Source: Enterobacter hormaechei subsp. xiangfangensis
GTDB taxonomy: Bacteria > Pseudomonadota > Gammaproteobacteria > Enterobacterales > Enterobacteriaceae
Length of the DNA: 64,000 nucleotides
Direction of reading: 5' to 3'
NCBI RefSeq assembly: GCF_001729785.1
Contig: NZ_CP017183.1
Span: forward strand, 4,278,001 to 4,342,000
Made by a program: the position numbers and the translations under genes. Below, one piece after another: positions 55,916 to 62,746 of this stretch. The notes below the pieces were generated by a model. The model searched no databases, had not been told where the DNA came from, and saw nothing but the letters and a program-made list of their open reading frames with translations. Positions within the stretch are counted from its first letter, which is position 1, and every line of letters begins with the position of its first letter.

Positions 55916-56887
55916 TTACTGAACGTCAGCGATGGCTTTCATCAGATCCTGATGCTTATCGCCATACTGCGCGCGCACCGGCTCTGTCGCCTTGATAAAC
56001 ACCGTTTTATCGATGTCGTGGAACTGCACGCCGCCGGCCTTCATTTTCGCCAGCGCCTGGTCGTTATACGCATTCCACAGCTTGCGCTGCTCGAACTGCG
56101 CTTCGCGGGCCAGCGTCAGGATCTTTTGCTGTTCGTCAGCGCTGAGCTTGTCCCATTTCACTTTGGAGTAGAGCAGCATTTCCGGGGTGATGAAGTGGCC
56201 GCTCAGCGTGTAGTTTTTGGCGACCGGCATATAGTTGTGGGCGATAAAGGTTGGCGGGTTGTTCTCCGCGCCGTCGATCACCCCGGTCTGCATGCCGCTG
56301 TAAACCTCGCTGACGCCCATCGCCACCGAGTTCGCCCCCATCGCTTTCAGCGTGGCCAGCGCCACCGGGCTGCCCTGCACGCGGATTTTCTTCCCTTTCA
56401 GATCGTCCGGTTTGACGATCGGCTCTTTGGTGATCAGGTTGCGGGTGCCGGAATCCATCCAGCCAAGGAAGACCAGACGCGATTTCGGGTTGGCGGTGAG
56501 TTTGTCGCCGATCTGCTTGCCGATATCCCCGTCAATCACCTTGTGCATGTGGTCTTCATCGCGGAATACGTAGGGCAGCGTAAACACTTCGATATCCGGC
56601 AGGATGGCGGCCACCGGCGCCATGGAGACGCGGATCATGTCGATCGCCCCCATCTGCGCCTGCTCAATCATCTGCTTTTCATCCCCCAGCACGCCGCCGG
56701 GGAAGACCTTAATCTCCAGCTTGCCATCGGTTTGTTGTTTGAGTTTTTCACCCATGTGCTGGACCGCCACCACGTTCGGGTAGCCTTCGGGATGCACATC
56801 GGCGGCTTTAATGGTCTGGGCAGAAACGGTGCAGGCAAAAGCAGACAGACACAGCGCGGCCAGTAACGGCTTGAGGGTCGTTTTCAT
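55916..56887 (-). CDS. TRAP transporter periplasmic binding protein (DctP type)
   Basis: Substrate-binding protein of the same TRAP system, 323 residues. A signal peptide ends near VSA-Q23/T. Family features: HPEGYPNVVAVQHMGEKL, the domain crossover LGWMDSGTRNLITKEPI, and the arginine that usually clamps a substrate carboxylate in KIRVQGSPV (about residue 169), followed by VSEVYSGMQTGVIDGAENNPPTF. The protein belongs to the DctP group that binds C4-dicarboxylates, sugar acids or related carboxylates; the actual ligand is not known. No regulator or catabolic gene adjoins it. Confidence 0.9.
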   Translation of the reverse strand: MKTTLKPLLAALCLSAFACTVSAQTIKAADVHPEGYPNVVAVQHMGEKLKQQTDGKLEIKVFPGGVLGDEKQMIEQAQMGAIDMIRVSMAPVAAILPDIEVFTLPYVFRDEDHMHKVIDGDIGKQIGDKLTANPKSRLVFLGWMDSGTRNLITKEPIVKPDDLKGKKIRVQGSPVALATLKAMGANSVAMGVSEVYSGMQTGVIDGAENNPPTFIAHNYMPVAKNYTLSGHFITPEMLLYSKVKWDKLSADEQQKILTLAREAQFEQRKLWNAYNDQALAKMKAGGVQFHDIDKTVFIKATEPVRAQYGDKHQDLMKAIADVQ

Positions 56888-57040
56888 TAAGTCAACTCCA
56901 GGGTAGTGAGATAAGCGTTAAAACGATGTTTTAGTTTTTGACGCTTAAAAATTAGACTACGGCTGGAAAAGGGAGGGTGAAGCGCCTCACAAAAAGCGCG
57001 AAATTTTGAAACGATGGTTCGAAATTGTGATGAGTACTTG

Positions 57041-57110
57041 TCGGGTGGCGGCTGCGCCTTACCCGACCTACTACACCCGTAGGCCCGTGCAAGCGAAGCG
57101 CCGCCGGGCG
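57041..57110. repeat. BIME: two inverted REP units, dctP/tusA spacer
   Basis: TCGGGTGGCGGCTGCGCCTTACCCGA and GTAGGCCCGTGCAAGCGAAGCGCCGCCGGGC are diverged REP units in opposite orientation. They lie downstream of tusA and upstream of the TRAP operon, which run in the same direction, so the TRAP promoter must lie between about 56888 and 57040. Confidence 0.8.
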
Positions 57111-57121
57111 TCAGGCCGCAC

Positions 57122-57364
57122 TTACCCCTTACGAATCAAATACCGGTACGGCAAGGTCTCGGTTTGCTGCGCCACCAGTTCATGTTCCATAAAGGTACAA
57201 AAGCCGGGGATATCACGGGTGGTAGCCGGGTCATCGGCGACGATCAGCAGCGTTTCGCCACTCTGCATGTTACGGACGGTTTTACGCACCATCATTACCG
57301 GCTCCGGGCAACGGAGGCCCTGAGCATCAAGCGTGTGGTCTGGGCTGGAAAACAGGTCGGTCAT
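57122..57364 (-). CDS. tusA: TusA, sulfur carrier for tRNA thiolation
   Basis: Small cytoplasmic protein that takes persulfide sulfur from IscS and passes it to TusBCD for 2-thiouridine at tRNA wobble positions; it also serves molybdenum cofactor synthesis. It has 80 residues against 81 in E. coli. The persulfide cysteine is Cys19 in [12 protein letters not shown]. It is divergent from yhhQ, and both act in tRNA modification. Confidence 0.97.
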   Translation of the reverse strand: MTDLFSSPDHTLDAQGLRCPEPVMMVRKTVRNMQSGETLLIVADDPATTRDIPGFCTFMEHELVAQQTETLPYRYLIRKG

Positions 57365-57492
57365 TTTCTTCTCGTTCAGGTAAAAACGGCTGTAGTTTAC
57401 GCCCCGCTATCGCCAATGCAAACCAGGTTAACGATTGCGTGAAAATTAGCCATTGCAAAGTGTCGTCAAAGCAGTATCATGCGGCGGCTTTA

Positions 57493-57527
57493 TTGGGTTC
57501 CCTCACCCCAAATATTAATCAAAAAGG
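57493..57527 (+). promoter_or_regulatory. PreQ1-I-type riboswitch before yhhQ
   Basis: TTGGG (57493-57497) pairs with CCCAA (57507-57511), closing the loop TTCCCTCAC. The A-rich tail ATATTAATCAAAAAGG follows, and its terminal GG can pair with CC in the loop, giving the H-type pseudoknot of class I preQ1 aptamers. The AAGG is also the ribosome site, 6 bases before the ATG, so ligand binding would block translation. YhhQ imports queuosine precursors, so the logic fits feedback control. Confidence 0.85.
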
Positions 57528-57533
57528 TACAAT

Positions 57534-58199
57534 ATGAACTCCTTTACACAATCGCAGCGCGTCAAGGCGTTGTTCTGGCTTTCGCTATTTCATCTGCTGG
57601 TGATCATCTCCAGTAACTATCTGGTACAGCTTCCCATCTCCATTTTTGGTTTCCATACCACCTGGGGCGCGTTCAGTTTCCCGTTTATTTTCCTTGCGAC
57701 GGATTTAACCGTGCGTATTTTTGGCGCACCGCTGGCGCGGCGGATTATTTTTGCGGTGATGATCCCGGCACTGTTTGTCTCCTACGCCATCTCCTCGCTG
57801 TTTTACATGGGAAGCTGGCAGGGCTTCGAAGCGCTGACGCACTTCAACCTGTTCGTCGCGCGTATTGCCACCGCCAGCTTTATGGCCTACGCCCTGGGGC
57901 AGATCCTCGATGTCCACGTGTTTAACCGCCTGCGTCAGAACCATCGCTGGTGGATGGCGCCAACGGCCTCCACGCTGTTCGGTAACGTGAGCGATACGCT
58001 GGCCTTCTTCTTCATCGCCTTCTGGCGCAGCCCGGACGCCTTCATGGCAGAACACTGGATGGAAATCGCTCTGGTGGACTACGCCTTTAAGGTGCTTATC
58101 AGCCTGGTTTTCTTCCTGCCGATGTACGGCGTACTGTTGAATATGCTGCTGAAAAGGCTGGCAGATAAATCTGAAATCTCCGCATTGCAGGCAGGTTAA
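57534..58199 (+). CDS. yhhQ: YhhQ, queuosine precursor transporter
   Basis: Inner-membrane protein (QPTR, COG1738/VUT-1 family) that takes up preQ0 and preQ1 for tRNA queuosine synthesis. It has 221 residues, as E. coli, with about six hydrophobic helices. Conserved blocks are NYLVQLPISIFGFHTTWGAFSFPFIFLATDLTVRIFG and ALGQILDVHVFNRLR, and SDTLAFFFIAFW. The mRNA leader forms a preQ1-type aptamer overlapping the ribosome site. Confidence 0.95.
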   Translation: MNSFTQSQRVKALFWLSLFHLLVIISSNYLVQLPISIFGFHTTWGAFSFPFIFLATDLTVRIFGAPLARRIIFAVMIPALFVSYAISSLFYMGSWQGFEALTHFNLFVARIATASFMAYALGQILDVHVFNRLRQNHRWWMAPTASTLFGNVSDTLAFFFIAFWRSPDAFMAEHWMEIALVDYAFKVLISLVFFLPMYGVLLNMLLKRLADKSEISALQAG

Positions 58200-58271
58200 G
58201 GGTTCGCTTTATCAGTTGTGATAAGATGAACGAATGAGCCGTTATGGCCGTTTATCGAAAGGAAGAAGTCA

Positions 58272-58829
58272 ATGCGCAATCTGGTTAAATATGTCGGGAT
58301 TGGCCTGCTGGTTGTTGGCCTTGCAGCCTGTGATAACAGCGACACCAAAACGCCTGCTCAGGGCGCGTCAGCAGAAAGCAACGCCACCGGTCAGCCGGTG
58401 AGCCTGATGGATGGCAAACTCAGTTTCTCTCTGCCCGCGGACATGACCGACCAGAGCGGTAAGCTGGGTACCCAGGCGAACAATATGCACGTCTATTCCG
58501 ATGCCACCGGCCAAAAAGCGGTGATTGTGATCGTCGGTGACGATACCAGCGAAGATCTGGGCGTGCTGGCCAAACGCCTGGAAGATCAGCAGCGCAGCCG
58601 CGACCCGCAGCTTCAAGTGGTCACCAACAAGTCTGTTGAACTGAAAGGCCACACGCTGCAACAGCTGGACAGCATCATCTCTGCCAAAGGCCAGACCGCG
58701 TACTCCTCCGTGGTGCTCGGCAAGGTGGACAATAAACTGCTGACCATGCAGATCACCCTGCCGGCAGATAATCAGCAGAAAGCGCAGACCGCCGCTGAAA
58801 ACATCATTAACACCCTCGTGATCCAGTAA
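58272..58829 (+). CDS. dcrB: DcrB, inner-membrane lipoprotein
   Basis: Lipoprotein needed in E. coli for infection by phages C1 and C6 and involved in envelope homeostasis. It has 185 residues, as E. coli. The lipobox is LAAC with the modified Cys20, followed by DNSDTKT; the Asp right after the Cys favours inner-membrane retention. The mature domain contains [30 protein letters not shown]. It ends at a rho-independent terminator. Confidence 0.95.
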   Translation: MRNLVKYVGIGLLVVGLAACDNSDTKTPAQGASAESNATGQPVSLMDGKLSFSLPADMTDQSGKLGTQANNMHVYSDATGQKAVIVIVGDDTSEDLGVLAKRLEDQQRSRDPQLQVVTNKSVELKGHTLQQLDSIISAKGQTAYSSVVLGKVDNKLLTMQITLPADNQQKAQTAAENIINTLVIQ

Positions 58830-58847
58830 TCGTTCACCGGGATGCCG

Positions 58848-58882
58848 TGGCCTCCGTCGCTTGCGCCGGGGGCCATTTTTTT
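58848..58882 (+). terminator. Rho-independent terminator of dcrB
   Basis: TGGCCTCCG, a short loop, CGGGGGCCA, then seven T. The stem has one G-T pair and starts 18 bases past the dcrB stop codon. Confidence 0.88.
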
Positions 58883-58964
58883 GCCACGACTTTCAGACTA
58901 ACGCTCCAGACGAAGCCCATCCGGCGCACTACAATTAACACGCCCCCCGGAAAAAGGAATTCTT

Positions 58965-60014
58965 ATGACTGCCAGCCCGCCCGACAAAGCCGGACTTCAT
59001 ATTTTATTAAAACTTGCCTGCCTGGTGGTTATCCTTGCGGGTATCCACGCGGCGGCGGATATCATTGTTCAGCTTCTGCTGGCGCTGTTTTTCGCCATTG
59101 TGCTCAACCCGCTGGTGACATGGTTTTTACGCCGGGGCATCAGCCGCCCAGTCGCGATTACCATTGTGGTGATGGTGATGCTGGTTGTCCTGACGGCGCT
59201 GTTCGGCGTGCTCGCCGCCTCGCTGAGCGAATTTTCCACCATGCTGCCGCAGTACAATAAAGAGCTGACGCGCAAGCTGGTCGATCTTCAGCGCATGTTG
59301 CCGTTCGTGAATCTGCATATCTCACCGGAACGGATGCTGCGCCGGATGGATTCCGAGAAGGTGATGACCTACGCCACCACGTTGATGACCGGGCTTTCAG
59401 GGGCAATGGCCAGCATTCTGCTGCTGGTGATGACGGTGGTGTTTATGCTGTTCGAAGTGCGCCACGTGCCGTATAAGCTGCGTTTTGCCCTGAACAATCC
59501 GCAGATCCACATTGCCGGCTTGCACCGCGCGCTGAAAGGCGTATCCAAGTATCTGGCGCTGAAAACATTGTTAAGCCTGTGGACCGGCGTGATTGTCTGG
59601 CTGGGGCTGGTACTGCTGGACGTGCAGTTCGCGCTGATGTGGGGCGTGCTGGCGTTTTTACTGAACTACGTACCCAATATCGGCGCGGTGCTTTCCGCCG
59701 TTCCGCCGATGATCCAGGCGTTCCTGTTTAACGGTTTTTATGAGTGCATGCTGGTAGGGGCGCTGTTCCTCGTCGTGCATATGGTGCTGGGTAACATTCT
59801 TGAGCCGCGCATGATGGGCCACCGTCTGGGCATGTCGACGATGGTGGTGTTTTTATCGTTACTGATCTGGGGATGGCTGCTGGGTCCGGTGGGCATGCTG
59901 CTCTCCGTGCCGCTCACCAGCGTCTGTAAAATCTGGATGGAAACCACGAAAGGAGGCAGTAAACTCGCCATTCTTCTGGGTCCGGGTCGGCCAAAAAGCC
60001 GTTTGCCGGGATAA
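58965..60014 (+). CDS. yhhT: YhhT, AI-2E/PerM-family membrane protein
   Basis: Inner-membrane protein of the AI-2E transporter superfamily, 349 residues, with about eight hydrophobic segments and the large central soluble stretch typical of the family (LSEFSTMLPQYNKELTRKLVDLQ). Conserved C-terminal blocks are FLLNYVPNIGAVLSAVPP and GNILEPRMMGHRLGMSTMVVFLSLLIWGWLLGPVGMLLSVPLT. The transported compound is unknown. In K-12 it is followed by acpT and the nik operon; here an APE-type cluster follows. Confidence 0.92.
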   Translation: MTASPPDKAGLHILLKLACLVVILAGIHAAADIIVQLLLALFFAIVLNPLVTWFLRRGISRPVAITIVVMVMLVVLTALFGVLAASLSEFSTMLPQYNKELTRKLVDLQRMLPFVNLHISPERMLRRMDSEKVMTYATTLMTGLSGAMASILLLVMTVVFMLFEVRHVPYKLRFALNNPQIHIAGLHRALKGVSKYLALKTLLSLWTGVIVWLGLVLLDVQFALMWGVLAFLLNYVPNIGAVLSAVPPMIQAFLFNGFYECMLVGALFLVVHMVLGNILEPRMMGHRLGMSTMVVFLSLLIWGWLLGPVGMLLSVPLTSVCKIWMETTKGGSKLAILLGPGRPKSRLPG

Positions 60015-60034
60015 CCGGGTGGAAAGGGTCAAAA

Positions 60035-60110
60035 GTGACGTTTATTCGCCAGCGCGACGACAACATTGTACGATGTGCGCAGTAAATCGCGCTGGCGAAG
60101 AAAAAGTCAC
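60035..60110 (+). other. Structured leader before the APE operon
   Basis: A perfect 13-bp inverted repeat: TTCGCCAGCGCGA (60045-60057) and TCGCGCTGGCGAA (60087-60099). The 29-base centre holds ACATTGTACGATGTG, itself partly palindromic. An outer pair GTGAC (60035) and GTCAC (60106) extends it. It ends 30 bases before the first APE gene, and no T-run follows, so a regulatory leader or a protein-binding site is more likely than a plain terminator of yhhT. Confidence 0.7.
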
Positions 60111-60139
60111 AGAAACAGGTTTATCGCGGACGCGCGTAG

Positions 60140-60862
60140 ATGAAATTTACACTTACCCTTATCGACTGGCAGGCAAGAGCGCCAGGACTCAGCGATGCCG
60201 ACGAATGGCAGGCATGGTCACGCCGGTCTGACGCCATCGATCCCGCTGCACCGCTGGCGAAACTGACCGATCTGCCGATGATGACCGCCCGCCGCCTGAA
60301 TTCAGGCAGCAGGCTGGCCGTCGATCTTGGCCTGATGATGCTGCGCAAACACCGCATCGATGCCGTCGTCTACAGCAGCCGTCATGGGGAGCTGGAGCGC
60401 AATTTCCGTATTCTCCAGGCCCTGGCGGCAGAACAGCCCGTTTCCCCCACCGATTTTGCCATGTCGGTACACAACTCGGCGGTCGGCAATCTCACTATCG
60501 CCGCGCGTCAGCCTGTTGTCTCTTCGTCGGTTTCCGCCGGTATGGATACCTTCCAGCAGAGCTTGTGCGACGTGCTGAGCCTGCTGCATGCGGGCTACTC
60601 CCGCGTATTGCTGGTGGATTTCGACGGTCTGCTGCCTGATTTTTATCACGCCGGGTTGCCACCGCAGATGCCCGTCTGGCCCTACGCGCTGGCGCTGGTG
60701 ATTGAAGCCGGAAATACGCTCAGCTGTGAAACGCACGTCAACCGCACGCCTGAAGAGCCCGCGCTGCCGCAAAGCCTCCAGTTCCTGCGCCATTACCTGC
60801 GGGACGAGCGCCAGTTCACCCTGCCGGGCGAGCGCCTGCTGTGGCAATGGACGCGCCAATGA
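60140..60862 (+). CDS. Ketosynthase-like chain-length factor of APE cluster
   Basis: Protein of 240 residues, about the N-terminal half of a beta-ketoacyl synthase fold (family with PF13723-type domain). In the nucleophile-elbow region it reads VVSSSVSAGMDTFQQSL, with no cysteine where condensing enzymes carry it, so it should not catalyse condensation. Such proteins (ApeC in Xenorhabdus) pair with a true ketosynthase as chain-length factor in aryl-polyene synthesis. It is first gene of the operon; its stop codon overlaps the next start (ATGA). Partner ketosynthases would lie right of the window. Confidence 0.82.
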   Translation: MKFTLTLIDWQARAPGLSDADEWQAWSRRSDAIDPAAPLAKLTDLPMMTARRLNSGSRLAVDLGLMMLRKHRIDAVVYSSRHGELERNFRILQALAAEQPVSPTDFAMSVHNSAVGNLTIAARQPVVSSSVSAGMDTFQQSLCDVLSLLHAGYSRVLLVDFDGLLPDFYHAGLPPQMPVWPYALALVIEAGNTLSCETHVNRTPEEPALPQSLQFLRHYLRDERQFTLPGERLLWQWTRQ

Positions 60863-61674
60863 GAGGGTTACGTTCCCGCCTCGATCGGTTATGGCGGATG
60901 CTGATGACCGGATTGTGCTTCGCCCTGTTCGGCCTCGGCGGACTGACGCTGTCGCTGGTATGGTTTAACCTGCTGCTGATTTTCCAGCGCGACCGCACCC
61001 AACGTCGCCGCCTGGCACGCCGTACTATTTCTGCCAGTTTTCGCCTGTTCCTCGCGGTGGTACGCGGTGTAGGGGTACTGGATTACCGTTTCAACAACCT
61101 GGACGTTCTACGCGCCGAGCGGGGCTGTCTGGTGATTGCGAATCATCCCTCGCTGCTGGACTACGTTCTGCTGGCGTCGGTGATGAACGAAACCGACTGT
61201 CTGGTGAAAAGCGCGTTGCTGCGTAACCCGTTCGTCAGCGGCGTGATCCGCGCGGCTGACTATCTGATTAACAGCGAAGCCGACACGCTGCTTGCCGCAA
61301 GCCAGCAGCGTCTGTCCCAGGGCGACACCCTGCTTATCTTCCCTGAAGGCACCCGCACCCGGGTGGGGGAAGCCATGACCCTGCAACGTGGGGCGGCGAA
61401 TATCGCCGTTCGCTGCAACAGCGCCGTGCGCGTGGTGGTGATCCACTGTAGCGAACGGATGCTGGATAAACAGAGCAGCTGGTATAACGTGCCCCCCAAC
61501 AAACCTGTTTTCACCGTGGATGTTCGCGAACGCATCAACATTCATGATTTTTATGATGCGAGTCAGCACGAACCCGCGCTGGCAGCAAGGCAGTTAAACC
61601 GGCATATGCAGCATCAGTTAACAACCGGTCTTCAATCTTTGTCAGGAACGAAAGATGCAAGCGCTCTATCTTGA
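60859..61674 (+). CDS. Lysophospholipid-type acyltransferase of APE cluster
   Basis: PlsC-family membrane acyltransferase. The ATG at 60859 (MRGLRSRLDRLWRML) overlaps the previous stop codon and gives 271 residues; a GTG at 60841 is an alternative. A hydrophobic N-terminal helix is followed by the catalytic NHPSLLDY (the HX4D motif) and the substrate motif FPEGTRTR. In APE clusters this enzyme (ApeD) probably attaches the polyene acyl chain to a glycerolipid. Its last 20 bases overlap the first acyl carrier gene. Confidence 0.85.
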   Translation: MRGLRSRLDRLWRMLMTGLCFALFGLGGLTLSLVWFNLLLIFQRDRTQRRRLARRTISASFRLFLAVVRGVGVLDYRFNNLDVLRAERGCLVIANHPSLLDYVLLASVMNETDCLVKSALLRNPFVSGVIRAADYLINSEADTLLAASQQRLSQGDTLLIFPEGTRTRVGEAMTLQRGAANIAVRCNSAVRVVVIHCSERMLDKQSSWYNVPPNKPVFTVDVRERINIHDFYDASQHEPALAARQLNRHMQHQLTTGLQSLSGTKDASALS

Positions 61675-61912
61675 AATTAAGAATCTCATTATCTCTACAC
61701 TGAATCTGGAAGAACTTACCCCAGAGGATATTGATACAGACGCCGCGCTCTTTGGCGACGGCCTCGGTCTGGACTCAATCGACGCCCTTGAGCTGGGGCT
61801 GGCGGTAAAAAATCAGTACGGCGTAGTGCTTTCTGCCGAAAGTGATGAGATGCGTCAGCACTTTTATTCCGTTGCCACGCTCGCGGCTTTTATCCATCAA
61901 CAACGCGCCTGA
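61655..61912 (+). CDS. Acyl carrier protein 1 of APE cluster
   Basis: Acidic 85-residue acyl carrier protein. The phosphopantetheine serine is Ser41 in LGLDSIDALELG. It starts inside the end of the acyltransferase gene. In the Xenorhabdus APE system two carriers (ApeE and ApeF) hold the starter and growing polyene chains; this one corresponds by position to ApeE. A phosphopantetheinyl transferase gene is not in the window. Confidence 0.88.
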   Translation: MQALYLEIKNLIISTLNLEELTPEDIDTDAALFGDGLGLDSIDALELGLAVKNQYGVVLSAESDEMRQHFYSVATLAAFIHQQRA

Positions 61913-61923
61913 GAATGACCGCT

Positions 61924-62175
61924 ATGACAGAACAACAAACGATTTATCAGGAAGTCTCTGCGCTTCTTATTACGCTGTTTGAAATCGCCCCGGAGGATAT
62001 TACCCCTGAGGCACGTCTTTACGAGGATCTGGACCTCGACAGCATTGATGCCGTCGATATGGTGGTGCACCTGCAAAAGAAAACGGGCCATAAAATCAAG
62101 CCTGAAACCTTCAAAGCGGTGCGCACGGTGCAGGACGTCGTGGACGTTGTGGAACAGCTTCAGCGCGACGCGTAA
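61924..62175 (+). CDS. Acyl carrier protein 2 of APE cluster
   Basis: Second acyl carrier protein, 83 residues from the ATG at 61924 (MTEQQTIYQEVSALL); an ATG at 61915 would add three residues. The phosphopantetheine site is Ser40 in LDLDSIDAVDMV. It resembles carrier 1 only around this motif, so the two are not a recent duplication. It corresponds by position to ApeF. The stop codon is one base before the next start. Confidence 0.88.
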   Translation: MTEQQTIYQEVSALLITLFEIAPEDITPEARLYEDLDLDSIDAVDMVVHLQKKTGHKIKPETFKAVRTVQDVVDVVEQLQRDA

Positions 62176-62176
62176 C

Positions 62177-62746
62177 GTGCGTTCGATTCCAGTTCTTCCC
62201 GCCCTGACGGGGCTGATGCTGCTGGCATGGCCGTTTTTGATCGGCTTCGGGCTGGCGAATAATAGCCTGCACGGGATACTGCCCGTGATGGCGCTGGTGC
62301 TGCTGATGCGCGTCTGCCAGGCCCGTCGGCAAGGCGGCCCCCTGCGTTATCTGTTCGTAAGCGTGGCGCTGGCCGGCATAGCGCTTTGCGCGGCGAGCTA
62401 CGTCCTGCACGCGCACCAGTGGGTGCTGTTATATCCGGTGGTGGTGAATCTGGTGATGCTGGTGGTGTTTGGCGGTTCGCTGTGGACGGCAATGCCCGTC
62501 GTCGAGCGGCTGGCGCGCCTGCGTGAACCGGACCTCTCCCCCGTCGGGGTACGTTACACGCGCCGGGTTACCCAGGTCTGGTGCGGCTTTTTTATTATCA
62601 ACGGGGCGATCGCGCTGTTTACCGTATTACACGCCGATATCCGTCTGTGGACGCTGTGGAACGGGATGATTGCCTATCTCCTGATGGGCACGCTGATGGC
62701 TGGCGAGTGGCTGGTGCGACAACGGGTGAAGAAAAACGATGCTTAA
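62177..62746 (+). CDS. COG4648-type membrane protein of APE cluster, GTG start
   Basis: Integral membrane protein of 189 residues from the GTG at 62177 ([22 protein letters not shown]), one base after the previous stop codon; longer in-frame starts lie inside the carrier gene. Five to six hydrophobic helices are visible. The conserved stretch PVVERLARLREPDLSPVGVRYTRRVTQVWCGFFIINGAIALF is typical of the APE-linked family (ApeG position). The function is unknown. It overlaps the next gene by 8 bases. Confidence 0.82.
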   Translation: MRSIPVLPALTGLMLLAWPFLIGFGLANNSLHGILPVMALVLLMRVCQARRQGGPLRYLFVSVALAGIALCAASYVLHAHQWVLLYPVVVNLVMLVVFGGSLWTAMPVVERLARLREPDLSPVGVRYTRRVTQVWCGFFIINGAIALFTVLHADIRLWTLWNGMIAYLLMGTLMAGEWLVRQRVKKNDA

